Assembly: GCA_023091735.1 (NCBI GenBank)
Contig: JALKBU010000661.1
Span: 1-28,869, forward strand
Source of the DNA: Trichomonas tenax
Taxonomy: Eukaryota; Parabasalia; Trichomonadida; Trichomonadidae
Reading direction: 5' to 3'
Length of the DNA stretch: 28,869 nucleotides
Part shown: piece by piece, positions 18,257 to 28,723 of the stretch
Layout: each line of letters starts with the position of its first letter
How positions within the stretch are numbered: position 1 is the stretch's first letter
Notes under the pieces: model-generated
Seen by the model: only the letters and a program-made list of their open reading frames with translations
Told to the model about the DNA's origin: nothing
Databases searched by the model: none
Made by a program: the position numbers and the translations under genes

Positions 18257-20815
18257 ATGCGTCGCGTGGGGCCTTATTCAGCGATACCACTCCGCATCGA
18301 AGACAAACTAAATCTCGACGGACTAAAAATACACTCGTTGACGCAGATAAAGAACAAATTAGTCATTATTTTCGAGACTGAAGACAAACAAATAAGTATC
18401 TGTCAGTGTGAAGTTTCTGTAACTTCTGGAGTAGTAAACTACGAAATTCCTGAGTCCATCCACAAATTCAGTTTCGGTGAATATTACTTGCAATCGGTTG
18501 CTTCAATTATGGGAGGTCTTATTTTATTCACAAAATGTGCACCAGAAGAGCCAGGAGTGATATTATTCTACGGATCCGACGGATCTCTTAACTCATTGCT
18601 CGAAGATATTTCATTTTATTCAGTAAATACGTCAAAATATCATCCAAATTCGCTTGCTATATGCACAGAAAATAAGCTATTTGTTATCGACGATTTAGAC
18701 ATAAATAAGTCATTATTTGCTGATATATTAAATATTAATGGTCAAGCGATCCAAGCAAACGATATTTTATCATTAGGATTAAGTTATCCATTTGTATACT
18801 TGGTAACAAAGAACGGTATCATGGTCATTAACATCGAAATCGAACGCAATGGAGGATCTTTCAGACATTTTGGTTCTTTCGCGCTAGAAGACAAAAGCAA
18901 CTTAATTCCGGTTGAAAATGACTATATTTTGTACAATAAATGCACAGCGACACACATAGACTCCACGAAATTCAGTTCTGACAAATCTCAAGTTATTTTC
19001 GATGATACACCACAAAAATCTTACGTTTTGAAGCCGTTCGGAAACTATGTTTCCGTTGTCAATGATGTTGCTAAATTCTACGACTTTGTCAATGTTTATT
19101 CGATGTCAATGCCTAATTTTACTTCGATTACATCAGTTGATGATGTTGGAGTGAGTTTTTACTCTTCTGACAAAGAAATTTACGTTATCAAAGACCTTTC
19201 CGATACATTCACACTGTTTTTGAACGGAAAATATCAAAGAACGTTTGAAATTCTTGATTCAAACAATGGAATTCAGAGTTTTTGCCATTTCTTCGAATTG
19301 CTTTGGAACACTGAAGTCGGTGTGAAATATCCTCACCGTGTTAACGCATTGAAATTCCTCGCTGTTCCCGAAATTCAGAAAAATGTTTTGTCAATATTGG
19401 AAATGTTTGGAAAAATCAAGTTCTTCTATGAAGAGCCTGATAGAAAGTCCGGTAAAATCAATGTTGTCAGGAAAACAAACGATTATTATGAAGAAAATCA
19501 AGTTGATATCTCTTCAGATAATATTCCATTGCTTTTAGAAAACTTGAAGACATACTGTCCACCGGGCGATACTCCTGAAGCTGTTTATTTCCACACAGCA
19601 ATCTTAGAATGTTATATTTTATTGAATGATAAAGCCAGTATCAGAAAATTCATGAAACGTTCAAAAGTCATCGATTTAGTTACAATCAAGCACTTCATTG
19701 CCGATTTTAACGATCCAGAACTTACATTTATTGTTTATGCACTTTCAAAGAAGACTCAGGAAGCACTTGAGTCGTTTGATAAGATAGAAAATCCATCAAT
19801 TGATGATATTCATCTCGCATTTACTATTTTAAGCGACACAATTCACGATTGGTCAACATTTATCGACAATGCAAAGAATTTCATCGAAAAATGGCCTGTT
19901 GAATCCATTTACTTCTTAACTTCGATCGAAGACTTCGAAATTACAAAAGTTTTGAGCTTTATTGGCGAAAACTTCCCACAACTCAAAAATCTGTTTTTAA
20001 TTTGCGCAATAAGACAAAACAGAATATCCGATTTTGTTGACAACATCGTTCCACCACTTACAAGACATATTTGCGAATCAATTTTGAATTGCAGAAAATC
20101 TGATTTTGATCTTTCTTCAGTTTCATGGTTGAAATGCGTAATTACAAAAACACCAGAAACAACAGAAGAAGATTTGATTAATCAAATCGAAGCAGAATTA
20201 GCAGAAATACTTAATAATTTCATTTCAACTTGTTTCGAACAAATTGACAGAAAATACATTCTCGGTTTTGCCAAGCAATGCACAATCGATGATCTCAAAG
20301 CATCAATACATCTCGCATCTGAAAATTACAAAGAAGGATTAACAATAATCTGGAATAAATACGATAAAGACATCGAAAAAGCGATCGATGTATGCAGAAA
20401 ATCAAAAGATTCAAGTGCAGCTTTCAAAGCATTTTTACCAATGATGAAAGAAAGTTTATCAAAGGATGAATTTAAAGTTTCGTTTAGGAATGTACTGAAA
20501 CAGAACGCTGACTTCTTAAATCCAGAAGATTTTGTTCCATTGCTCGATTTTAACGACATCAACGAATCATTCGATTATCTTACAAACCTATATCGCGACA
20601 TTATGGTTAACAGAGAAAAGGCACAAATTGCAGCATCAATGGCAGAATCAGAGGCTTTCGAAGCTAAATATCGACTTAAAGTTGCCAAAATTAGCTCATT
20701 TACCGTTGATTCATTCTGTGCTTCCTGCCATAAGGCGATCTTTAACAACTTCCTTCGTACTCCAGACGGAAAATTCTTCCATGAACAATGTTTGGCATCG
20801 AAGCCAATCCATTAA
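18257..20815 (+). CDS. VPS18: Vps18/Pep3-like subunit of HOPS/CORVET tethering complexes
   Basis: An 852-residue protein. The N-terminal half is strand-rich and fits the beta-propeller (Pep3/Vps18) domain. The middle from about residue 340 is alpha-helical, like the clathrin-heavy-chain-type solenoid. Near the C-terminus the string FVPLLDFNDINESFDYLTNLY followed by a helix with MAESEAFEAKYRL matches the layout of Vps18 (DF-x-I-x-x-F motif, coiled coil, zinc finger). The terminal finger is reduced to CASC (821-824) and HEQC (842-845); a full RING has eight ligands and only four are visible. Vps18 is the shared core of the HOPS and CORVET complexes, which tether endosomes and lysosomes and work with Rab5/Rab7 GTPases. 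A Rab5-like gene lies about 8.4 kb upstream, unlinked in transcription. Family call moderately secure; Vps11 or Vps8 are alternatives. Confidence 0.78.
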   Translation: MRRVGPYSAIPLRIEDKLNLDGLKIHSLTQIKNKLVIIFETEDKQISICQCEVSVTSGVVNYEIPESIHKFSFGEYYLQSVASIMGGLILFTKCAPEEPGVILFYGSDGSLNSLLEDISFYSVNTSKYHPNSLAICTENKLFVIDDLDINKSLFADILNINGQAIQANDILSLGLSYPFVYLVTKNGIMVINIEIERNGGSFRHFGSFALEDKSNLIPVENDYILYNKCTATHIDSTKFSSDKSQVIFDDTPQKSYVLKPFGNYVSVVNDVAKFYDFVNVYSMSMPNFTSITSVDDVGVSFYSSDKEIYVIKDLSDTFTLFLNGKYQRTFEILDSNNGIQSFCHFFELLWNTEVGVKYPHRVNALKFLAVPEIQKNVLSILEMFGKIKFFYEEPDRKSGKINVVRKTNDYYEENQVDISSDNIPLLLENLKTYCPPGDTPEAVYFHTAILECYILLNDKASIRKFMKRSKVIDLVTIKHFIADFNDPELTFIVYALSKKTQEALESFDKIENPSIDDIHLAFTILSDTIHDWSTFIDNAKNFIEKWPVESIYFLTSIEDFEITKVLSFIGENFPQLKNLFLICAIRQNRISDFVDNIVPPLTRHICESILNCRKSDFDLSSVSWLKCVITKTPETTEEDLINQIEAELAEILNNFISTCFEQIDRKYILGFAKQCTIDDLKASIHLASENYKEGLTIIWNKYDKDIEKAIDVCRKSKDSSAAFKAFLPMMKESLSKDEFKVSFRNVLKQNADFLNPEDFVPLLDFNDINESFDYLTNLYRDIMVNREKAQIAASMAESEAFEAKYRLKVAKISSFTVDSFCASCHKAIFNNFLRTPDGKFFHEQCLASKPIH

Positions 20816-21235
20816 CTTTTTGTTATATATTATTTTTTCTATTAAATGTTATTTTATTATCAACTTATCGTTTATTTCTATTAAATAATTATTTTTGAAA
20901 TGTAATTTTCATGAACTCTAATTATGAATGAGAAACTCGATAGCTCTCCCCAGGGGCTCTTTAATTTTAACTTTTCTAATTTCTAAAATCATCAAAATGA
21001 AAATACTAAGTGACAAGGAAAACCATACAAATTGATAATTTTTCCCTTTTTTCATAATTTTAATTTATAAAAAATCAAAAATAAATCAGCAAATATTCAT
21101 TATTTTAGATATTAATTTAGATTATTCAAGAAAAATTAGAAGATTAAATCTAATTTCATAAAATTGGTTTTGATTTAACCCAATAGTGGTGAAATATTTG
21201 AGAAATAACGAATTCAATCATATATTTACTAAATT
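20816..21235. other. Convergent 3' intergenic region
   Basis: Lies between the 3' ends of Vps18 (plus) and the lipase (minus). A GC-rich patch AGCTCTCCCCAGGGGCTCT near 20942 is partly self-complementary in otherwise AT-rich DNA; a role in 3'-end formation is possible but unproven. TAAA occurs about 30 bases after the Vps18 stop and about 10 after the lipase stop. Confidence 0.4.
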
Positions 21236-22378
21236 TCATGAGTCTTGAACAGTGTTATAAAGCTCATTAATGCAATCTCTATATAGTTGAATTGCATGAT
21301 GAGTTTCATCCATTCCTTTCCTGAAAGCGCTGAAATAATCGATGTTATCTTCAACTCTTTCGAGAACAGTCTTCTTGAATGTTCCTCCCGTGAGCTGTAT
21401 GTGATAAGTCAATCCAGGAGGGTACAAAGCTGTTGTTCTTCGCGTAACAATCTTCAGATCAGATAAAATCTGTTCCATTGTTGGCGGAGGCTTTTCAAAC
21501 GGGTTCTCATTGACATCAAAGTCAGGAGGGAGCGACACCGGTCTCGTTATATCCCTGGAAACAGCGTCCTGTATGATATTGTTGATGACATCGGGCATTC
21601 CTGTCTGCGAGATTTGCGCAACATTGTGGAGCGATAAATATGGAACAGGATCAATGCCAAGACAGAAGGAAGTTATGTATCGCTTAGTGTCCTGCCATTC
21701 CTCTCCACTCAAACTGGCAACAGGAGCAAAACACGCTGCTGTTGAATCAATTTCAGGATAATGTTTTCTCATCAACATAGTTGATATCGCAGCAACACCA
21801 GAACCTAGCGAATGACCAGTAAAAACGATCGGTTTCTTTGTTTCGCGTGATAATTGCACTAAAAATTCTTCTGTTCTCACAAATAACGCGTTTGATGCTT
21901 TAAAGACTCCGCTGTGCATCAAAATACCATCAACTTCTATAGCACTCGCTTTTAAGTCAGTAATGAAATCGGCAAACGTGTAAGAACCTCGAATAACGAC
22001 AATTATTTTGTTTAATTTTTTGCTGTTGAATATAACAAACGGCGTAAGGTCGATTTTTGACTGTGATTCTTCGAAAACTATCTCTCCTGCTTCTTCAGGG
22101 AATTTTCTTTCTTCTTTATTTTGATAAACTTCGCCAGACAAGTCCGCGAGTAATTTAAAATACTTTAATTCGTCTTTTGATAGTTGAATTTGTGGACACG
22201 GAAGTGGATCTTTTAATGTTTCTATAATTGCTTTAAAAAAATACGAAAAAGTCAATCCAGCTGGGTTTGTTATCGCCATGTATGCGAAGCTTGTGTATTT
22301 TAGTGAAGAATGACTTCCCAAAGCTTTGTCCCACGCTGCTTGCATCGCTGATGTTATCGATGAGAAAACTTTCGACAT
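21236..22378 (-). CDS. Class 3 lipase (sn-1 diacylglycerol lipase-like)
   Basis: A 380-residue alpha/beta-hydrolase. VVIRGSYTFADFITDL (127-142) is the oxyanion-hole strand and following region. GHSLGSG (188-194) holds the nucleophile S190. GIDPVPYLS gives a likely acid D243. DETHHAIQLY gives a likely catalytic His at 360/361, as in DAG lipases, where the His lies close to the C-terminus. The family hydrolyses acyl esters of glycerolipids. No signal peptide is evident; residues about 30-50 are moderately hydrophobic and could associate with membrane. An insertion between residues 260 and 330, rich in P and polar residues, may be a lid or regulatory loop. ATG at 22378 is supported by an initiator 8 bases upstream. 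The gene converges on Vps18 and diverges from the EF-hand gene. Confidence 0.9.
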   Translation of the reverse strand: MSKVFSSITSAMQAAWDKALGSHSSLKYTSFAYMAITNPAGLTFSYFFKAIIETLKDPLPCPQIQLSKDELKYFKLLADLSGEVYQNKEERKFPEEAGEIVFEESQSKIDLTPFVIFNSKKLNKIIVVIRGSYTFADFITDLKASAIEVDGILMHSGVFKASNALFVRTEEFLVQLSRETKKPIVFTGHSLGSGVAAISTMLMRKHYPEIDSTAACFAPVASLSGEEWQDTKRYITSFCLGIDPVPYLSLHNVAQISQTGMPDVINNIIQDAVSRDITRPVSLPPDFDVNENPFEKPPPTMEQILSDLKIVTRRTTALYPPGLTYHIQLTGGTFKKTVLERVEDNIDYFSAFRKGMDETHHAIQLYRDCINELYNTVQDS

Positions 22379-22383
22379 TAAAA

Positions 22384-22388
22384 AATGA
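22384..22388 (-). promoter_or_regulatory. Initiator (Inr) of lipase gene
   Basis: Minus strand reads TCATT; the predicted start is opposite base 22386, 8 bases before the ATG. Confidence 0.6.
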
Positions 22389-23466
22389 ACTCAACATTCA
22401 TATTTCAAAATTTTTATCATTATCAATATCATCTAATCATATAGTTTTATATAATTCACAAATTTATCCAAAATGCAGCTTTTAAAATTACATGTCTTCA
22501 AAATATACAACTATAATTTCACTTTTTGTTAACATACTATTATCTTTTTCTTTATAAAATATTTTTGCAATTTTCAAAATTGCTTTTCTAGCTTCTAATA
22601 TTGTAAAATATTATAATAAAGATCGAGTTAAATATATTTCTATGAAGAGAAGAATAGATTGTCAGTAAAAACATATTCGGTAATATAATTTTCAGGTGAT
22701 CAACGTTTTCTTTCGTATGTAATCATGGCTTGAGTGAAGTTTATGGATTATCAACTAAAAACTCAATGAGGATTTAAACTCTTATCAATAAATTAAATGT
22801 ATCGAAAAAAATCCAAGAAATTAATGCTCTTCGTTGGAGATCTTCAACAACTGGCTCGAAGGCTTTATGTCGTACTTCTTATTGGCCACAAAGACATTCG
22901 GCCAATAAAAGCAATATATCCTTCATGCATAATTATGAACCAAAGATTTGAGAAAATATCATTTTATGAAGTTTTGGATCTATCTTCCGTTTCCTGATTG
23001 TTTATAAAAAACATTTTAACGAAAATTATTGACAACAAATATATACATATATATTATTGCTGGAACATGGTTAACTATATTTACTAATCAAAATCGTTAT
23101 TAACTTTTGGACAATAAATTTATGAATGGTTCCATATGGACATGAAGAAAAAAAGAGGAATTACAGAAAATTTTCCTTCTTTTCAAAAATTTAAATGAAA
23201 CCTCTGAAAAAAACTTTGATTGTCAAAATATCCCATTTTAGCAACTTTTAAAATGAAAACGTGACACTATAAACATCTGAAAACAGAATATGATATATGG
23301 TTATAGGCAAAAAGAATTAGAAATAAATTGAGTATAACGGTTTATTCGTTATTTCTAATTTTTCAAATTTAAGTGATAGTCGTGCGCAGATCATATCCAA
23401 AACCACAAATTTAAGCAAAAATCGGAAAAATAAAACTATCAAAACTTCCAATTTGAATTGCTCGTT
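22389..23466. other. Divergent intergenic region between lipase and EF-hand genes
   Basis: More than 1 kb with no supported gene. Frames around 22797-22997 are less AT-rich but lack motifs. A perfect 9-bp hairpin (TTATTGGCC with GGCCAATAA, 22879-22908, 12-base loop) lies in this patch, which may be a relic of a gene or element. Confidence 0.4.
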
Positions 23467-23471
23467 TCACT
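23467..23471 (+). promoter_or_regulatory. Initiator (Inr) of EF-hand gene
   Basis: TCACT with predicted start A23469, 10 bases before ATG 23479. It supports 23479 over the non-ATG codon further upstream. Confidence 0.6.
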
Positions 23472-23478
23472 TTCTTCA

Positions 23479-23967
23479 ATGGAAGCTAAGATCGCCGAAT
23501 TCTCAAAGTTATTCGATGAAGCCGACAAGGGCAAGGACGGCCTCCTCAAGTTCGAGGAGTTCGACAAGCTCATCAAGCAGATCAATGGCGAGGGCCAAAC
23601 AATCAGCGATACACAGGCACTTTTCCGCGGCGCTGACGTCGACGGCTCAAAGGCTGTCAACAAGACAGAGTTCGTTGGACTTGTTAAGAGCCTCCTTGGC
23701 AACGATAAGGTCGAATTGACAAAGGTTCTCTTCCGTGCCCACGATAAGGACCGCTCCGGCACACTCGAGACAGCCGAAATCAAGTCTATGTTCGAGCAGT
23801 TCGGAAAGCAGATCACAGACGAAGAGTCAAAGAAGGTTATCGAGGACCACGGCACTAACGGAAAGATGGACTTCCCATCCCTCTGCAAGGCCCTCTTCAA
23901 CGTTGAAGTTCCAAAGGGAACATCCGCTTACCCAGACAAGAACTCCAAGTGCTGCTTATTGATTTAA
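23479..23967 (+). CDS. EF-hand calcium-binding protein with C-terminal CaaX box
   Basis: A 162-residue calmodulin-like protein. EF loop 1 (16-27, DKGKDGLLKFEE) lacks Asp at position 3. Loop 2 (53-64, DVDGSKAVNKTE) has Lys where Gly is usual. Loop 3 (89-100, DKDRSGTLETAE) is canonical. Loop 4 (123-134, starting DHGTNGKMDF) lacks the final Glu and probably does not bind calcium. The C-terminus ends KCCLLI, a CaaX box (C159-L-L-I) preceded by another Cys (158) that could be palmitoylated. This predicts membrane anchoring by a prenyl group, so the protein may be a membrane-bound calcium sensor. Codon use is strongly GC-biased for this window, suggesting high expression. The TAA stop overlaps TAAA. 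It is not calmodulin (too divergent), centrin or calcineurin B, as far as motifs show. Confidence 0.9.
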   Translation: MEAKIAEFSKLFDEADKGKDGLLKFEEFDKLIKQINGEGQTISDTQALFRGADVDGSKAVNKTEFVGLVKSLLGNDKVELTKVLFRAHDKDRSGTLETAEIKSMFEQFGKQITDEESKKVIEDHGTNGKMDFPSLCKALFNVEVPKGTSAYPDKNSKCCLLI

Positions 23968-24314
23968 ATATTTAATAACGTTTTTTTATTCTTTAATTTG
24001 CCATTGATACCTACTTCAAATCGTCTAAACAGTCCATGTTAACACTATATCTCTTTTGTTTTGGTCTTATCCCTATTTTTTTGTCGTAAATAACAATATT
24101 GATTTCGGAAAATCATCGACAATCCCCTCTTCTCTTTCATTGTCTGCAATGTTTTGGTGTTTTCTAAGATGATCTACTAGTCAGAAAGTGATTTTTCTCA
24201 TTAACAAAGGAACAATTTAATAAAATATAATCAAAACCATTTATTCAGGCAAAAATAATAATTCTAATAATAATACGTCTAAATCTAAAAATAAAACTAC
24301 TATCAATATAATAA
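23968..24314. other. Convergent 3' intergenic region
   Basis: Between the EF-hand gene (plus) and the ankyrin gene (minus). No gene or repeat is visible. Confidence 0.4.
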
Positions 24315-27300
24315 CTAATCCTCAGAGTAACCATAAGAATCGCTATAAGACTCCGACCACCTCTTCTTCGGCCTTGGCCTCTCTTCTTCACTCGAACTAT
24401 CGGAAGAATCAGATTGAATTATTACATTCGGTGGCTCCTTTCTAACCATTCTATCGACCTGTTGCTGCCTCTGCTTGAGTGCCTCTAGATCACGCTCACG
24501 TTGCCTGATTTCCTCGGCTTCTCTCTGTCTTTCTTTCTCGTACTCTCTCTTTTCTTCCTCTTCACGAGCGCGTTCTCTTTCTCTGAGAGCGTCCTCGTCC
24601 TCTTGTCTGCGCGTGTGCTTGTGATGGTGTTCAGACTCACCTTTGATCTTGCCTTTGCCGCGGCTGCCTTTGTAGCGCTTGATGACATCGCTGACTTCAG
24701 AGACCTTTTGCTGTGCGGCAGCATCGAGCATTGTGTTTCCTTTGTATGTCAATGAATAGTCGAGACCCATCTTGAACATCATCTCTAATGTCCTAAACAT
24801 GCCATTCTGGATAGCGACGAATGGTGGCGGCGGCTTTCCTTGCGGGCCACCGAGAATTCCAGCGCCGTTCTCGACAAGTGTCATAGCGGCTTCTTCGTTG
24901 CGGTTAGTGACGGCGATGTAAAGAGGCGTGCGATCTTGTTGATCTAATGTATCCATCATGAACTTGTCCATAACGTGCTCCGTTAGCTTCCAGTCATCGA
25001 AGCAAGCAGCGAGATGCAATGGAGTCGTGTACTTGGAGTTCATTGCTGTCTTATCGGCGCCTTTCTTGAGTAATGAGTTGACTGCCGCGTGAACGATTGC
25101 GAGTCTTTCGCGCTTTGTCTTCCTCTCGAAAGCTAAGTCATTCGCGTTGGTGTCTTCCATGTTCTGGTGCTGATACTGGATATCTTCATCGATTTCGCCG
25201 TTCTTTATCTCGGAGTCGATCAATCTCTGAAGCACTAAGTGGAGAGGAGAGTTGTTCTGCTTTCTTTCACGCTTGTTGATGATTTCGTGTGGAATGGCGT
25301 CGATGAGAGGGAGATTGAGTCTGTAGGCGACTAAGTGAGCGATGTTGCAGCCTTCGTCATTGACAGCGTTGATATCTGCACCTCTGGAGATCAAATATTT
25401 CAAGATGTCCGCGTTCTTGTTGTTCTCCGTCAACAAGATAGGAGCCCTGCCGAATGCATCCTTCTGGTTGATGCGCGATGGGTCTTCGTCGATGCACTCC
25501 TTAACGATCTGCAAGTTGTCTGACAAAACGGCTGTATGGAGTGGAAGAGAGAGCGTATCATTTCCTGTCGTCTTCAGGAGCGTTGCAGCTTCAAGCTGTC
25601 TGCAGGAAATGGCGACTTCGAGAGGCGTGAATCTCTCCTTATCTCTGATGTTGCAGTCAGCACCGTTGTCGAGGAGAACCTCGATAAGCTTCGTGTTGCC
25701 GCGAGCAGCGTTGTAGTGGAGCGGCGTTCTGTATCTGAGATCGAGCATGTTTGGATTTGCGTTCATCTGGATGAAGATATTGAGAACTTCGACTGAGTTC
25801 GTGAGGTGCAAAGCAGACTGTCCCATGTTGTTGAGCAGCTTCTGTGGGTTGCGCTTAAGGAGATAAAGAACGATCTCTGCGTGGCCATTGGCAGCAGCAT
25901 AGAGAATTGGAGAGTTGCCTTTGACATCCTGAGCATCGATGTAAGCATCAAAGTTGCTGATGAGGAACTCAACAGCATCGTAGTTGCCCATCTCGCAAGC
26001 GATTGAGAGTGGCGTTCTGTTGTCTTTGTCGTTGACATCGACGCAGAAGAACTTTCCTTTGAGGGTGTCCTTCAGGACCTTCGTTGAGCACTTGATGACG
26101 AGATAGTGCAAGCAACTGCGCTTGTTGTGGTCCGATGCGAGCAAATCGATGTCCTTAGAGATGACCCAGTCGATTGTTGGCTGGTGGCATGAGAGAACAG
26201 CAAAGTGGAGGGCATTGCGTCCCTTCGGTCCCTTTGTCGTGATCTTGCACTTCTTTGAAACGAGATACTTAGCTGTGTCGAGTTTTCCGTGGCGAATGCA
26301 GTAGAAAAGAGGTGGCATATCGTGCATATCGCGGATTTCAGTGTCTTTGACCTTCTCCAAGCAAGCATCGATGAGAGGAATGTCATCGAGCATTACTGCA
26401 AGATGTAAAACAGAAAGACCATTAGCGTACTCTGATTTGTAGAGCTTCTTGTGCAGGAAGAGCATCAATGACATCTTCTTAGTATCCTGCATAGCGTAGG
26501 CCTTGTAAAACTCGAAGATCGTTTCATTGCTGATTTTATGTCCGTTGTAGCGCGTTAAGTTGCATTTGTTGAAGAATTTGTTGACATCGGAAGCAGTTAC
26601 GCCTGTGTTATCGGTTTCCTCATCCAAATTCTGGTTTTGGAACATATGAAGGAAGATTTTGTTTTGGTGAACATAAGCATAGTGAAGATACGTCATTCCA
26701 GTCGCTGGGTTCCTGTCAGTCACGTTATAACCAAATGGACGCATGTTACAAACAGCATCGAGATTTGCAAGTCTGACAGCGTACATGAAGAAAGTTTCTC
26801 CTGAAGGAAGCTTCCTGAAGTTGTATGTGTGGCAGATATCGAGAAGGAAGAGGATTAAACTCATTTCTTGAGGTCCACTCTCGATCGCGTGTTTCATCAT
26901 GATATCCCAATCAACTAAGTCTGCTCCGCAGTAAGCAAGGGACTTCATGACCAACATATAGCTCTCGTTCTTGGAATTAACCTTCCAGAGCTCTTTCTTA
27001 TTATTAAGCGAAATATATTTCTGGTAAGCGATCATTAGAGGTGTGTTTTTATCCTTGTTGCGGACATCCAAGTCATTTGATTTATCGGTTGCAACGTAAA
27101 GGCAAATTTCATGCAAACCTTCAGCAGCTGCGAGATGGAGAATGTTATTTCCTTTTTTATCAACGACATCGAGAATTTTGTCTAACGTGACGAGTAATTC
27201 GATGGCTTTTGTCGCATTGTGTCTTGTAATAAAATCTGCAATTTCATCAAACTTATCTTCCTTAAGAGTAGGTTTATCTTTTGAGTATTGGATTCCCAGT

Positions 27301-28219
27301 CCCTTAAGCATCGCGCGTGGGGTCTCCTGAGTGATTGGATTTATCCTATCAATATTACCGCCACTTAAATAAATGAGATGAACGATCGCCATGTAGTTGC
27401 TAACGACTGCGTAGTGGAGTGCGGTGTTTCCTGTCTTGTCACACGCGTTCATATCGGCTCCGTTCTTGATCAAATAATTGGCGAGTGGTATATTCTTAGC
27501 GAAGACGGATAAAATGAGCGGTGTCAGGTACGAATGGCCCCTGAAGTTGATCATCTTTGGGTTTTCAGCGAAAATTTGAAGTAATTCGAACGTATTATTA
27601 TCCTTGAATAAATTATGTATTCTTTGGAATAAAAGAACGGACTTAAAGTATTCCCTTATTTCCTCGTCGGTGATCATGTCTCTGGCCTTACCAACCATTG
27701 GAGCTTCGATTGTAATATCGGCATTATTACAAACCAAGAATTTAACAACTCTAAGATGGTTGTTTTGGACACCATAGTGCAATGGAGTGAAACCATTCGC
27801 AGCTTCAGCATCAATATCAATTCTATGCAGAATAAGTTCGTTCAAAACTTCAATTGAGTCATGTTGAGCGGCGATGTGCATTGCTGTACATCCATCAACT
27901 GCTCTCCAACTTGCGTCAATACCTTTTGCGAGAAGAACTTTACTAGTTTCGAAATCATCAGTTTTCGCTGCGATATGCAATCCATTTTCTTTAGTTTTCG
28001 GGAGAAAGTCATTGACGTTCGCGCCTTTCTCGAGAAGTATAGGAATAACCTGATGTTTTTTCTGTTGAACAGCGTATAATAAAGGAGTATATTCATAAAT
28101 CTAAAATGAATTTCATAAATATATAAATGAATTTCGTTGTACACGTCTAGAAAAGCCCTGTCCATAGCCCCAATCTTCTGAATATCATTCCTTCGAATCA
28201 AATCGAAGATGTTTTGCAT
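24315..28219 (-). CDS. Giant ankyrin-repeat protein with charged tail; 5' end interrupted by tandem duplication or cryptic intron
   Basis: The main frame runs from about 28100 down to TAG at 24315 (about 1,260 codons). Its bulk is a long array of ankyrin repeats, roughly 25-30, with units such as GYNTPLHYA-, GADINAV- and NGHAEIVLYLL-type helices. After the last repeat come about 120 residues rich in R, E, K and Q (coiled coil), then an acidic Ser stretch and a basic KKRWSESYSDSYGYSED end. Such proteins are abundant in trichomonads and act as scaffolds. No ATG suits the main frame before the ankyrin array begins. ATG at 28219 gives MQNIFDLIRRNDIQKIGAMD, a typical family N-terminus, but in another frame. 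The frames meet at a 20/21-bp tandem duplication (28095-28135). Removing one 20-base copy, or splicing a 44-base GT-AG segment (28144-28101), joins them in frame. The gene is probably functional if either applies in the cell, otherwise 5'-broken. Confidence 0.85.
28095..28135 (-). repeat. 20/21-bp imperfect tandem duplication in ankyrin gene 5' end
   Basis: Bases 28095-28114 and 28115-28135 are adjacent copies differing by one indel and two substitutions in the middle; both end ATGAATTTC on the plus strand. Deleting the first copy restores the ankyrin frame. Confidence 0.8.
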
Positions 28220-28723
28220 TTTATTTATTCAGAAATAAAAATAAAATAAATTTGTAAAATTTTAATTTCTTCGTATTTAGGCTTGAAATAGAATGTAGTG
28301 CTTGTTTTCGATGAAATATCGAAAAACCGATAATTTTTTCCGATATGACCATAAATCGGTCCATAGCTTAAAGGGCAATATTTTGCAATAAAAAATTAAC
28401 AAAATAAAATGTTTTTTAACAGGTGGAAAAATCTTTGATTTTCCTATATTTCATCTTGATACTGTATGTAGATTCCACTGTTGATGAAATTTTATGTTTT
28501 TGTCACGGATGTTTTTTCACACCAAAATTTTGTGATAGTTATAAGTACTTTTCGCTTCGAAAATATAATCCAGACACTAGAAAAATCCAGTAGTAAAAAT
28601 ATTTTTTTCTTTTCATGAGACTATTTTGATATTGAGCAATTAAATTTTTATACGCAAAGTCGGTGAAACTCGTTTTTTAACTCACTGGATTAACTTCTTG
28701 CTAAGTTATTGAACCACAATGTA
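28220..28723. other. AT-rich region upstream of ankyrin gene
   Basis: No gene. The ankyrin promoter should lie here, but no TCA(C/T)(A/T) motif sits close to ATG 28219. Confidence 0.4.
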
